DNA of 64,000 nucleotides from Lepus europaeus (lineage: Eukaryota; Chordata; Mammalia; Lagomorpha; Leporidae). A program made the position numbers and the translations under genes. Positions 24,500-35,258 of the stretch are shown here, piece by piece; within the stretch, counting starts at the first letter, position 1, and every line of letters begins with the position of its first letter. The DNA lies in assembly GCF_033115175.1 (NCBI RefSeq), contig NC_084834.1:11009294-11073293 (forward strand), in the 5' to 3' direction. The notes beneath the pieces were generated by a model. It saw only the letters and a list, made by a program, of their open reading frames with translations, ran no database searches and was not told the DNA's origin.

Positions 24500-24581
24500 G
24501 TGCAAGGGACCATCTTCCCAGCTCCTAACTTCAACCCCATGATGGATGCCCAAATGCTGGGGGGAGCACTCCAGGGATTTG
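24500..24581 (+). CDS. ANXA10: ANXA10 coding exon 2 (N-terminal arm and start of annexin repeat I)
   Basis: Exon 2 of annexin A10, a divergent member of the phospholipid-binding annexin family. The 82 nt read VQGTIFPAPNFNP and then MDAQMLGGALQGF, which I recognise as the ANXA10 N-terminus after the first few residues. The acceptor is ccaccag before 24500 and the donor is gtaagt at 24582. The exon holds 27 codons plus one base, so the next codon is split (phase 1). ALQGF is helix A of repeat I. A young antisense CSINE ends at 24465, only 34 bp upstream, so the natural branch point and pyrimidine tract are squeezed into 24466-24497. Identification is from memory of the protein, not from a search. 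Confidence 0.93.
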
Positions 24582-25231
24582 GTAAGTCTAATCATTTTAC
24601 TAAAATGTTTTTTTGGCTTCCCCTTGTTTAAAGACTCTCCTGTGTTTGTAAAATAGCATATTTGTTTTAATGAGGCAAACAAGCAGAATGACAAGAAAAA
24701 TCACCAAAATGGACAACAGCAATGGACAGATCTGAGCTCAGCATGTTTGTCCGAAACCCTCCAGAGCCTCACCGCTAACTACTAACCACCACGGACTCTG
24801 GACGGAGCACCCTTCTTGGCCTCTGCCTTGGTTTGCTGCCTGCCCTGTTTCATTTCTACTTCAGTCAAATCAGATGCCTTCCTATTTTGCCAAATGGTTC
24901 CGCTTGGTCATATCTCTGATAGCCCAAATCATCCCCCTACCTGGACAACAATTTCTCCTAGTTTTTATCCAAATTCTCTTCCTTCAACACTCTGTAAAAA
25001 ATGAGCCTTCCTCTGTCAGACTTTCTCTCTGAGCCCTCCAAACTCAACCAGGCACGGCAGCCCCAGGGGCCCTGGCTTCCTCAATCTCATTTGCATGGTT
25101 ATTGAGTTTTCTCTCCCGACTGCTGGACTGCGACTTCCTAGACACTGGAGTTTGGCTACAGGTGTTTAATAAATGGATGCTCAATGAATGAGACTAATAG
25201 TTTATAAAAGGGACTTAGAGAGAAGAAAGGA
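24582..25231. other. Start of ANXA10 intron 2, no recognised repeat
   Basis: The donor gtaagt at 24582 opens the intron. The rest has no repeat or exon that I recognise. Confidence 0.5.
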
Positions 25232-25545
25232 GGGGCCGGCACTGTGACACAGAGGGCTAAGCTACTGCTTCTACAAGAGCCAAGTCAAGTCCCAGTTGCT
25301 GTGCTTCTGTGCCAGCTCCCAGTGAACGCACCTGGGAGAGCAGAGGAAGACGGCTCAAGTGCTTAGGCCCCCACCACCCACCTGGGAGACCCAGATGGAG
25401 ACCCAGGCTCCTGGCTTCAGCCCAGCCCAGTCATGGCTGCTGCAGCCATTTGGGGAGTGAATGAGTAGATGGAAGATCTCCTTCTCTGTCTCTCCCTCTC
25501 TCTGTCACTCTTTCAAATGAAGAAAAATACATCTTTTAAAAATAT
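25232..25545 (+). mobile_element. CSINE
   Basis: Head ggggccggcactgtgacac, aagtcccagttgctgtgc, ggcttcagcccagcccag, ccatttggggagtgaatg, CT tract, A-rich end. Confidence 0.92.
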
Positions 25546-25601
25546 GAAAAATTTGCAATTTTTTAAAGAAAAAGGAAGAATAAAAAAGTTGGGATTCTTT
25601 T

Positions 25602-25933
25602 TTTAAAAGATTTATTTTTTAATTAATTATTTTACTTATTTGAAAGAGTTATGGAGAGAGGTAGAGCCAGAGAGAGAGGTCTTCCATTCTGCTGCTTCTC
25701 TCTCCTAATGACCACAACAGCCAGAGCTGAGCTGATCCAAAAACAGGAGCTCCTTCCTGGTCTCCCACGTGGGTGCAGGGGCTCAAGGACTTGGGCCATC
25801 TTCTACTGCTTTCCCGGGCCATAGCAGAGAGCTGGATCAGAAATGGAGCAGCCAGGACTCAAACTGGCACCCATATGGGATGCTGGCACTGCAGGCCGCA
25901 GCGTTAACCCACTGTGCCATAGCACGAGCCCCA
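25602..25933 (-). mobile_element. CSINE
   Basis: Reverse-oriented tail (aaaagatttattttttaatt), tatttgaaagagttatgg, ggtctcccacgtgggtgcag, gaaatggagcagccagg and head side ccactgtgccatagcac. Only about 55 bp after the previous, opposite CSINE, so the two can pair. Confidence 0.92.
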
Positions 25934-26067
25934 AAAGATTTAATCTTTAAGAAATAATATGGAGGTATTAAACATCCATGTATCATCCTTTAAAAAAAGA
26001 AAACTGTGTAAGGAAAATTTTTGGTGTACCCAAAGATAAACATAGACAACATAAAAGAAATGTTTGT

Positions 26068-26405
26068 ATGGCTGGTGCTGTGGCTCACTAGGTTAATCCT
26101 CCTCCTGCAGTGCCGGCACCCCGGGTTCTAGTCCCGGTTGGGGCACCGGATTCTGTCCCGGTTGCTCCTCTTCCAGTCCAGCTCTCTGCTGTGGCCTGGG
26201 AGTGCAGTGGAGGATGGCCCAGGTGCTTGGGCCCTTCACCCGCATGGGAGACCAGGAAGAAGCACCTGGCAGGATCCTGGCTTAGGATCGGCGCAGCTCC
26301 GTCAGTTGCAGCCATTTGGGGAATGAACCAATGGAAGAGCTTTCTCTCTGTCTCTGTTTCTCTCACTATCTGTAATTCTACCTGTCAAGTAAATAAAAAT
26401 CTAAA
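26068..26405 (+). mobile_element. CSINE, young subfamily
   Basis: Head tggctggtgctgtggctcac, ggttctagtcccggttggg, CT tract and ctgtcaagtaaataaaaatc end. Confidence 0.92.
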
Positions 26406-27012
26406 AGAAAAAGAAATGTTTGCACAAAACCTTTCATAAGAAAGCAAGCTCTTAACTTTAAAGACAAGGTTGCCTTACAAGACTTCCTTGTGTGTTTGCC
26501 TGTGTGTGTGCGCATCTGCAAATCCATGTGTTTTATTCACTAGCAACATCCCACAGGAAAACAACAGAGGACTTCAAATGTGCTCTTGAAAGCTGAGTTC
26601 GGCAATTTGCTGTGAATGCTTTCAAGCCTTTTAAAGTATCCATGATCACCAGAAAACACGGAGACAAGAGAACGAAAAGTTAGAGATGAACTTCTTCTTT
26701 AGGAGTGCAATTTGTGCAATCTACTAACCAAGCATTTTCTCTGCGCCCCGCTTTCCATGTCCCTGTCTCATGGCAGCTTTGGGGACAGAACTTGCATGCA
26801 TTCTGACCATCCTAATTCTTTGCCTGTCTGTGTTTCAGCCTGGAGGATTTCAGCAGGCTTTGGTTTTTGATTGTGCAGTGCCCACTGCAGCATGCCAGAG
26901 CAGGATCACGGTGGGAAATGCTTGAAAAGCCCATCCGTGCTGATGACCCTGGCCAAGTGCCACTGGAAGAGATAATAATATTCTCCCTGACTTTTGGATT
27001 TTATTTAGAGAA
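26406..27012. other. Unassigned intron 2 sequence
   Basis: No repeat or exon recognised. A tgtgtttcag before 26840 looks like a splice acceptor but no coding match follows. Confidence 0.4.
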
Positions 27013-27265
27013 ACCTGAAGGGCAGCTGTTTGGCATGAAGAGTTAAGCCAGTTTATGGTGCCCACATCCCGCAGTGGAGTACCTGGTTCCAGTCCTGGTC
27101 TCCCCTCCCTGCTCATGCCCAACCTGGGAGACAGCAGGAGACGGCTCAGATACCTGAGTCTCTGGCACTTCCCAGCTCTGGGCTGGACCAGCCCTGGCTT
27201 TATGGGCATTTGAGGACTGAACCGGTGTGTGGAACATCTCTCTCTCTCTCTCTCTCTCAGTCTTT

Positions 27266-27302
<37 letters not shown>

Positions 27303-27335
27303 CCTTTGCAAATAAGGTGAAAATAAATAAGAAAA
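27013..27335 (+). mobile_element. CSINE with long CT microsatellite
   Basis: Diverged head (agggcagctgtttggcatg), gttccagtcctggtctcc, ggcatttgaggactgaacc, then a CT tract (27238-27300) and aataaggtgaaaataaataa end. Confidence 0.85.
27238..27300 (+). repeat. CT microsatellite in CSINE tail
   Basis: Long run of CT dinucleotides with a short interruption (agtctttcagt). Confidence 0.95.
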
Positions 27336-27429
27336 ATCTGAAGGCAAAAATGTGTTTGAAACAGATGAAAATGAGTAGCTGTAACACAACTTGTCTCATA
27401 TGACTCAATCTAAAAAGGGACACTCTTTT

Positions 27430-27595
27430 TCCTAATAGCTCAGTCTGCTTCCCCCATCTCCTGGCTCGGGCCTGGCCCTGATTCATCTGTTGCAGACATT
27501 TAGGAAGGGAACTGGCAGATGAAAAAGCTCTCTGTCCCTGTCTCTCTGTCTTTCCCTCTTTGCCACTCTGCCTTTCAAATAAATAAACCCTTTTT
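27430..27595 (+). mobile_element. 5'-truncated CSINE
   Basis: Only the second half is present: ctcctggctcgggcctgg, gcagacatttaggaaggg, CT tract, gcctttcaaataaataaac. Confidence 0.85.
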
Positions 27596-27922
27596 TTAAA
27601 AAGCTCATGAAAAAAAGTGTAATTTGAAAAAACTGCATGGATTTTTTTTTAATTTGACTACAAAATAATTAAAAATAATTAATGAATAATTAAAAAGGAG
27701 AGAAAAATCCAACATTGGAAGCAGGATACACAGCAGACTCATAGAATGGCAGATGTCCTAAACAGCACTCTGGCCTCAGAATCAGCCCTTAAATCATTCA
27801 GATCCAGCTAAAAAGCCCATGAGAGTATTTCAGGCATGGAAAGCCAAGACACTGTGGCAAAAAAAAAAAAAACACTTATCTTTTAATTTTACTTTCCATG
27901 AACTTTTTGAAGTCCCCTCATA
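27596..27922 (-). mobile_element. Mariner-like short inverted-terminus element, copy 3, split by an L1 fragment
   Basis: Left part 27596-27670 (aaaaagctcatgaaaaaaag, aactgcatggattt) and right part 27876-27922 (cttatcttttaattttac, ttccatgaactttttgaag). Together they give the reverse-orientation motif order of this family. The L1 fragment lies between. Confidence 0.65.
27685..27875 (+). mobile_element. L1 3' UTR fragment ending at an internal A-run
   Basis: Matches 10650-10833 of the L1 at 9840 (cacagcagactcatagaatg, ctctggcctcagaatcagcc, catgagagtat) and stops in an A-run where that L1 has an internal A-run, not at the normal L1 3' end. Confidence 0.85.
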
Positions 27923-28192
27923 CGTTTCTAAATCTTAACAAAGGAGCACATAACTCAAACCTAATCTTTTTTGAAACAGTACTATTTTGAGTAGACATCT
28001 CACTTTCCTAATCTTTCTCACCACTGTGATGCTAGTTGTAGGTTTTTTGAAGAACATTCTTTATTAAGCTGAAGAAATTCCTTTCTGTTTGTAGTTTACT
28101 GAATGTTTTAAATCTTGACTAAGCATTAAATTAGGTCAAATGTTTTTTCTACATTTAAGGGAGTAATCATATGACTTTTCATCTTCAACCTT

Positions 28193-28523
28193 TTTTTAAG
28201 ATTTATTTTTATTTATTTGAAAGACAGAATTACATAGAGAGGTAGAGACAGAGAGAGAGAGAGGTCTTCCATCCACTGGTTCACTCCCCAGATGGCCACA
28301 ATGGCCAGACCTGTGCTGATCCGAAGCCAGGAGCCAGGAGCTTCTTCCAGGTCTCCCATGTGGGTGTAGGGGCCCAAGCACCTGGACCATCTTCCACTGC
28401 TTTCTCAGGCCATAGCAGAGAGCTGGACTGGAAGAGGAGCAGCTGGGACACGAACCAGCACCCATATGGGATGCCAGTGCTTCAGGCCAGGGCTTTAACC
28501 CACTACGCCACAGTGCCGGCCCC
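28193..28523 (-). mobile_element. CSINE
   Basis: Reverse-oriented tail (ttttttaagatttattttta), ggttcactccccagatggcc, ggtctcccatgtgggtg and head side cgccacagtgccggccccc. Confidence 0.94.
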
Positions 28524-28844
28524 CATCTTCAACCTATTATAGCGATGGATTACATAAACCGATTTTCAAATATTGAATCATGTGGAATAAATCCCACTTG
28601 GTCAGGAAACATAGTTCTTTGTACACATTGTAATAATCAATTTACTAATATTTTTGAGAATTTTTACATCATAAAAATTACACATAAGGGATACTGGTCA
28701 TAGTTTTCTTGTAATTTCTTTCTCTGGTTCCGGTGTTAGAGTTTCAGTATTTGGTCTCAAGAATAAGATAGAAGTACTCTCTCTGCTTCAGTTTTCTGGA
28801 AAAGATTGTACAGAGTGATATTTCTTCCTTAGAAATTGGATAGG
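28524..28844. other. Unassigned intron 2 sequence, possibly old L1
   Basis: Phrases such as aatcatgtggaataaatccc and ctctggttccggtgttag resemble antisense old L1 reverse transcriptase sequence. Too short to be sure. Confidence 0.4.
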
Positions 28845-29187
28845 CCTGCGCCGTGGCTCACTAGGCTAATCCTCCACCTGCAGCACCAGCAAACCAGGTT
28901 CTAGTCCTGATCGGGGCACCGGATTCTGTCCCGGTTGCTCCTCTTCCTGTCCAGCTCTCTGCTGTGGCCCAGGAGTGCAGTGGAGGATGGCCCAAGTGCT
29001 TGGGCCCTGCACCTGCATGGGAGACCAGGAGAAGCACCTAGCTCCTGGCTTCGGATCAGCACGGTGCACCGGCCGCAGCGCACCGGCCGCAGCAGCCATT
29101 GGAAGGTGAACCAATGGAAAAGGAAGACCTTTCTCTCTGTCTCTCTCTCTCTCACTGTCCACTCTGCCTGTCAAAAAAAAAAAATTG
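28845..29187 (+). mobile_element. CSINE, young subfamily
   Basis: Head taggcctgcgccgtggctca, ggttctagtcctgatcggg, intact middle, ccattggaaggtgaaccaat, CT tract, cctgtcaaaaaaa. A gcagcgcaccggcc unit is repeated near 29075-29095. Confidence 0.94.
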
Positions 29188-29282
29188 GATATATTCACCA
29201 GCGAACCCACCTGAGCCTGGTGATTTCTGCTTTGGAATGGTATTAATAATTGGTTGAATTTTTTTTTGAATAATTAAAAATC

Positions 29283-30525
29283 TACTTTTTTTTTAATTTC
29301 ATAAATATAAATTTCCAAAGTACAGATTATGGATTACAATGGCTTCCCCCTCCCCAAAATTTCCCTCTCACTTGCACCCCTCCCATCTCCCGCTCCCTCT
29401 CCCTCTCCCATTCCATTCACATCAAGATTCATTTTCAATCATCTTTATATACACAAGATCGATTTAGTATATATTACGTAAAGATTGCATCAGTTTGCAC
29501 CCACACAGAAACACAAAGTGTAAAATACTGTTTCAGTACTAATTACAGCATTACTTCACATTGGACAACACATTAAGGACAGATCCCACATGAGAAGTAA
29601 GTACACAGTGACTCCTGTTGTTGACTTAACAATTTGACACTCTTGTTTATGGCGTCAGTAATCTCCCTAGGCTCTAGTCATGAGTTGCCAAGACTATGGA
29701 AGCCTTTTGAGTTTGCCGACTTCGATCTTATTCCGACAGGGTCATAGTCAAAGTGGAAGTTCTCTCCTCCCTTCAGAGAAAGGTACCTCCTTCTTTGATG
29801 GCCCCATTCTTTCCACTGGGATCTCACTCGCAGAGATCTTTCATTTAGGTCTTCTTTTTTTTTCCAGAGTGTCTTGGCTTTCCATGCCTAAAATACTCTC
29901 ATGGGCTCTTCAGCCATATCCGAATGCCTTAAGGGCTAATTCTGAGGTCAGAGTGCTATTTAGGACATCTGCCATTCTAGGAGTCTGCTGTGTATCCCGC
30001 TTCCCATTATGGATCATTCTCTCCCTTTTTGATTCTATCAGTTAGTATTAGCAGACACTAGTCTTGTTTGTGTGATCCCTTTGACTCTTAAACCTATCAG
30101 TGTGATCAATTGTGAACTAAGATTGATCACTTGGACTAGTGAGATGGCATTGGTACGTGCCATCTTGATGGGTTTGTATTGGAATCCCCTGGCACGTTTC
30201 TAACTCCATCATTTGGGGCAAGTCTGATTGAGCATGTCCCAAATTGTACATCTCCTCCCTCTCTTATTCCCACTCTTATATTTAACAGGGATCACTTTTC
30301 AGTTAAAATTTAAACACCTAAGAATAATTGTGTGTTAATTACAGAGTTCAACCACTAGTACTAGAATAAAAAAAAAATACTAAAATGGATAAAGATTTAC
30401 ATTGTACATCAACAGTCAGGACAAGAGCTGATCAAGTCACTGTTTCTCATAGTGTCCATTTCACTTCAACAGGTTTCCCCTTTGGAGCTCAGTTAGTTGT
30501 CGCCGATCAGGGAGAACATATGAAT
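29283..30525 (-). mobile_element. Rabbit-type L1 3' end, inverted
   Basis: Reverse complement of the same family as 9840-11635. The poly-A side starts at about 29288 (tttaatttcataaatataa), then the CT-rich complement of the G-rich 3' UTR segment. Antisense ORF2 C-terminal codons for FSLIGDN lie near 30497-30520. Truncated just inside ORF2. Confidence 0.92.
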
Positions 30526-30540
30526 TTCTTTAATGGATAT

Positions 30541-31600
30541 ACGTAGATCTATTCAGATTGTGTTTTTCCCTGCATGAGTAATGGACTCTCTTTCATTTCT
30601 GATGTTGGTATTTTTGTCTCTCTTTTTTTTTTCTTAGACAGTCTGGCTACAGCCTTATAGAGTTTATCAATCAGTTCTAAGAATCAGATTTGTGTCATTG
30701 ACTTCCTACTGTAATTCTATTGATTTATGCTCCACTTTTTATTTCTTTTCTTCTGTTTAACTTGTTCTTCCTCGTGCAGTTTCCTATGGTAGAAGATTAG
30801 AGTCTTGATTTCAGTTATTTTTTCTTATCGCACATGCGTAACTCAGTGTGATAGACATACCCTGAGCATTGTATTCACTATTTCTCAAGAATTTTGATCA
30901 GCTATGTTTTCATTGAAAAACTTTTAAATTCTCTTGAGATCTTCCGATTGCTCCATTTGTTACTAAGAAGTCTGCGGTTTGGTCTGCGCGTCTTCTGGGG
31001 CGTCTCCAGCTTTCTTTCTGTTTAGATTTCTAGCTCTGCTTCAGTGTGTTCTGAGAGCCCATGCTGTATGGTTTCCATTAGTTTCAGTTTGTGAAGGTGT
31101 ATTTTACGGTCCAGAATGTGGTGAACAGTCCACGTGTGTTCGGCTGCTGTTGCATGAACTGCTCCACAGGTGTCCGTGATGTCTGGTTTACTGACAGTGC
31201 TGCTCCGTTCAGTGTCCTCACCGACTTCCTTTCTGCTGACTCAGTCGGTTGCTGATGGCGCCCCACCGGGTGCACCTGTCAGCCTTCACACTCCTTTCCT
31301 GGCTGACTTTAACACGTGCTTGGTGCATACACACTGGAGATCTTACTCCTTCACCTTAATAGGAATTTAGCCACAATAGTTATTGGCTCTAAAGTCTTTG
31401 TCAAAGTTAACACAGCCACTCCAGCTTTCTGTTTATATTCACAGGGCATAGCTCTCCCTACCTATCTGTGCCTTTACATTTAAAATTAAATGATCGCGGA
31501 CCACCCAGTGCTGTTTAAAAGTATTGGACATTTTATTCAAGACTATTTTCTTTCCTGGTAGACAACTTTTAACTATCTTACCATACAGCCAATCCTCATT
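30541..31600 (-). mobile_element. Ancient L1, antisense ORF2 (reverse transcriptase to endonuclease side)
   Basis: The + strand text (cttagacagtctggctacag, cggtccagaatgtggtgaac, ccacaggtgtccgtgatgtc, gccactccagctttctg) matches the reverse complement of mammalian L1 ORF2 reverse transcriptase and endonuclease segments. Highly diverged. It directly follows the younger inverted L1. Confidence 0.7.
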
Positions 31601-31929
31601 ATTCATGGATTCTGTATTTACAAATATATCTACTTGCTAAAATCGTTTATAGCCCTAAAATCAATACTTGTAGTGCTTTTATGGTGTTTTGCAGACATGT
31701 GCGGAAAGAAAAAAAAATCAGAATCACTAGGATGTATAATCCTAATAGAGATCATAGAATTTCACATAATGCCTTCTTCTTTTAGTACTCATACATTAAA
31801 TATATGTTCTTTTTGTTGTCTATTATAAGTGCCATTGTTTTTGCAATTTTGATGGTGTTTGTTGGGGATTTTACCATTTAAAATGTCCCCAAGCACCCCA
31901 AGCAAAAAAAAAAAAAAAAAAAGGAAAGA
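31601..31929. other. Unassigned intron 2 sequence
   Basis: Contains an 18-base-scale A-run at about 31904-31922. No exon recognised. Confidence 0.4.
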
Positions 31930-32066
31930 AACTTCTGTAGCCATTCAGAGTGAACCAGCAAATGGAAGAGTCTCTCTCTTTCTTCACTCTCTCTTTCTCT
32001 CTCTCTCCCCCTCTCCCTCTCCTACTCCCCAGGACCCATAACTCTGCCTTTCAAATAAATAAAGTA
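31930..32066 (+). mobile_element. 5'-truncated CSINE tail
   Basis: Only cagagtgaaccagcaaatgg, a CT-rich stretch and gcctttcaaataaataaag. Its end is the target of the next insertion. Confidence 0.82.
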
Positions 32067-32402
32067 TTTTTTTTTTGACAGGCAGAGTGGACAGTGAGAG
32101 AGAGACAGAGAGAAAGGTCTTCCTTTTGCCGTTGGTTCACCCTCCAATGGCCGCCGCGGTAGCGCGCTGCGGCCAGCGCACCGCGCTGTTCCGGTGGCAG
32201 GAGCCAGGTGCTTCTCCTGGTCTCCCATGGGGTGCAGGGCCCAAGCACTTGGGCCATCCTCCACTGCACTCCCTGGCCACAGCAGAGAGCTGGCCTGGAA
32301 GAGGGGCAACCGGGACAGGATCGGTGCCCCGACCGGGACTAGAACCCGGTGTGCCGGCGCCGCAAGGCGGAGGATTAGCCTAGTGAGCCGCGGCGCCAGC
32401 CT
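32067..32402 (-). mobile_element. Young CSINE inserted in a CSINE tail
   Basis: Full antisense copy: T-run then gacaggcagagtggac, ccaatggccgccgcgg, tctcccatggggtgcag, head ending ccgcggcgccagcc. The flanking sequence aaataaagtattttt occurs on both sides, a target-site duplication. Confidence 0.94.
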
Positions 32403-33025
32403 AAATAAAGTATTTTTAAAAACCAGCAGCCTCAGACTTCTGAAAAAGTAAAAATGGCCTTGAGAATAATGGTAAAATACTGATTGGTTTCCTATGCACA
32501 CACACAAAAAAGTACACAAATGCAAAGTGAAGTATTTGGAGAAAATAGGTGCGCTAGAAGCATGAGCTGCACTGTTGCTGGCCAGGAGTTTTATGTTAAT
32601 AAATTAATAATACAGCACATCAGAAAGAACAGAGCATCTGTTGATGTGTACAGGGGGCTGCCTGGAAAATGTTCAAGCCACATCCACTCTATGGGGTGAA
32701 GCGATGCAAAGGATGAAAAAAGCAGCTGTGCGGGTTCATCAGGTGATACCTGATAATAACAGAACATTGAGAAAGCAGCAGAGTGGCCAGCTCTCTCCTG
32801 AGAGTAGTGCTGGCTGACAGAGGAGACAACTGCAGATCACGGGGAGCAGAACAGTGTTTAAAACAGCTCCTCGGCGCTACAGGAAAAGAATATATAGAAT
32901 AGGTTTTCAATGCTGAAACCCTAACCCCAACCTAAATAGGTTTAGGGTTAGCGTTAGAATTAGGGTTACTTCCCAAGGACATTGGCAAACAAATCTATAA
33001 TACAAATTATACTCAGGTTTTTCTT
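32403..33025. other. Intron 2 sequence with a telomere-like palindrome
   Basis: No exon or transposon recognised. Contains the telomere-like block at 32916-32968. Confidence 0.45.
32916..32968. repeat. Telomere-like inverted block
   Basis: The C-strand side aaaccctaaccccaacctaa is followed at once by the G-strand side tttagggttag and attagggtta. Units are variants of CCCTAA and TTAGGG arranged tail to tail. Confidence 0.85.
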
Positions 33026-33376
33026 AAATATTTATTTTATCAAACCGAAAGGCAGAATGATAGGGATGTGGGGAAGAGAGCGCAAGAGTGAGAGAGAGAG
33101 AGAGAAAGAATGACTCCATCCATTGATTCACTTCTCAAATGGACACAACAGTCAGTCCTGATTCAGACCAAAGCCAGGAGCCTGGAATCTACCTGGGTCG
33201 CCCAGGTGGGAGGCAGGGGTCCAGGGACTTGGGCCACCTTCTAGAGCTGCTTTCCCAGGTGCATTAGCAGGGAGCTGGACCTGAAGCAGAGCAGTCGGGA
33301 CTGGAACCAGCACTCAGATAAGAGATGTGGGTGTCACAGGCAGTGGCTTAATCTGCTGCACCACAATGTCAGTCCA
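33026..33376 (-). mobile_element. Old CSINE
   Basis: Reverse-oriented tail (ttaaatatttattttatc, gaaaggcagaatgatag), tccatccattgattcac, gaagccaggagcctgg, cattagcagggagctgg, head side ctgctgcaccacaatgtc. Confidence 0.9.
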
Positions 33377-33392
33377 GCACTTCAGTTTTGAC

Positions 33393-33396
<4 letters not shown>

Positions 33397-33440
<44 letters not shown>
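33397..33440. repeat. TA microsatellite
   Basis: About 40 bp of pure TA dinucleotides just after the CSINE head. Confidence 0.97.
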
Positions 33441-33442
<2 letters not shown>

Positions 33443-33710
33443 CTAACCAGAGAACTGCAGCTTTCAGTAATTCAATATTCACGGCAACTTTGTAGAGAAT
33501 AAATACCAGGAGTAACAAGAGTTGACTACACAACTTGAAAGCCTACCAAACTGCTGTGGTTCATTATGCCCCAAGTTTCCATTAAAACCAGAAAATAAGA
33601 ATTATCTAGGCACCCCTGTCCTAATACAATGGGAAAAGAAAGAGGGAAATATACAAAAATTCTAAAGAAAAAATCAAAGCTGGTATTATTTGAAGAAAAT
33701 ATTCTGGAAG

Positions 33711-33831
33711 GATACTTTAAAAAGTTCACTAAAAATGAAATCAGATGTTTGCTTTTTTGCAAAAAATAATGAAATCCATGAATAGTTTTTTTATAAGTCC
33801 CATTCTCCATGAACTTTTTAAAGGATGCTTA
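33711..33831 (+). mobile_element. Mariner-like short inverted-terminus element, copy 4
   Basis: Starts actttaaaaagttcac, interior gcaaaaaataatgaaatcc and ttataagtcccattc, ends ctccatgaactttttaaag. Inverted ends aaaaagttca and tgaacttttt are both clear. Confidence 0.8.
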
Positions 33832-35258
33832 TTTAACTAGAAATCCAAGGTAACCAAATAATTAGTTATTAAAAATTATAAAGAATTCAATAATTGTTCT
33901 GGATATAAAGTGAATATAAATTCAATATCACTTCTTCAGTTAACCAATTATGTGTTGAGAAATAAAATAAATACTACAATTCAAATATCTGCAGAAATAT
34001 AAGCAAGAATAATTTTAGTCAAGTAATACTTATTGCCATTTGTAAAACCTACAAATTTTTACTAAGTTTTTTAGAAAATAATTTCAATCAGTTGGCAAAT
34101 ATACCACTGATGACACAAAGACAACTCTCAAAATTGACTCTTAAAGTTTACAGTTACTTTAACTTTAAATTTTAATAAAAGTTTAGATAAACATACAAAA
34201 TTATTCTGAGATTCTCTGGAAGGAAAAATGAAGAAGAATTGCTGTGAAAACTTTCAAAAGTGAAAAATAACTCAGTTGTAGAGGATCTCAATAGGCCAGG
34301 AACAAAAAAAGAGAATTCTATAGTAATTGCATCACTGTGATGATAGCAAAATCACAAGGCAATGGAAGTCATTGAAGAATATTCTAATGTGAGAAATACG
34401 TTCATTTTGGAGTTCCCCTCATGCTGATAAAAGACTCCTCCACAGCCACTTGTTTTCTTGTGAGTCCAGAGTCGTAACTGGGCCAGCCCCACACCGCATG
34501 GCTCGACGCCTCTTCTCTCAGAAGCCACTAATTTCAGTCTTTGGGGCTAATTCTAGATCTTCCTCCTTCCCTATTACAACTTTCAGATCATTTCTCCCAC
34601 CTGCATGAAACACCCAGCTCTGCCTCCTGCTTCTCCTTGGCATCTCCACCTGACGCCTTTCTACCTGACTTCTCCTTGGCACCCTGCACCTCTATAAACC
34701 CGAGTCACTTGCCCTCATTCATTCTATAGTCCATACCTGACCCATAGTCTTCCTAAGACCCTAACACCATCCAGGATGGCTTTAATTTTGAAATGATGGT
34801 TTGCTTCACATCCAGCCTCTTGGTTCATTGTTAAACATCTCTTCTTGCAAACAAAAGGAATTAAATAAGCAAGGAAGAGTTCATCCAAGACTAGTCCAAT
34901 AGGGATCAAGACCATTTCAAGACAGAAGATTTAACTCAATTCCTCTGAAACAGAAAGTGACAGTTTTGAGTACCAGGAGGAACTAGTGGAAAAGTACTAA
35001 AGGATGTTGGCACAGAGGCTCAGTGAATGTGATTAGGTCACTGTGACTAATTGGCATTTATCAAAGTGAGGCTCCTGCCCTCACACACACATCAGATATG
35101 CAGTTTTTATCGTTCCGAGTGATAATATGTCAAAGGAATGGCATCCAGAGCCATCTCTGGGTTGTAAATCAGGAAAGAGCCTGGGAAAATATATAAATCT
35201 CTAAAGGGCAGAAAAATAATTTGCAGTTGTGAGGCCCTATATTAAGAAAGGGAAGTGA
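33832..35258. other. Unassigned intron 2 sequence
   Basis: 1.4 kb without recognised exon or repeat. The first part is AT-rich, the part from 34400 is pyrimidine-rich on the + strand. Confidence 0.4.

Noticed and set aside
32022..32525. 167-residue minus-strand open frame
   Set aside because: Crosses the young CSINE at 32067-32402. Repeat-derived.
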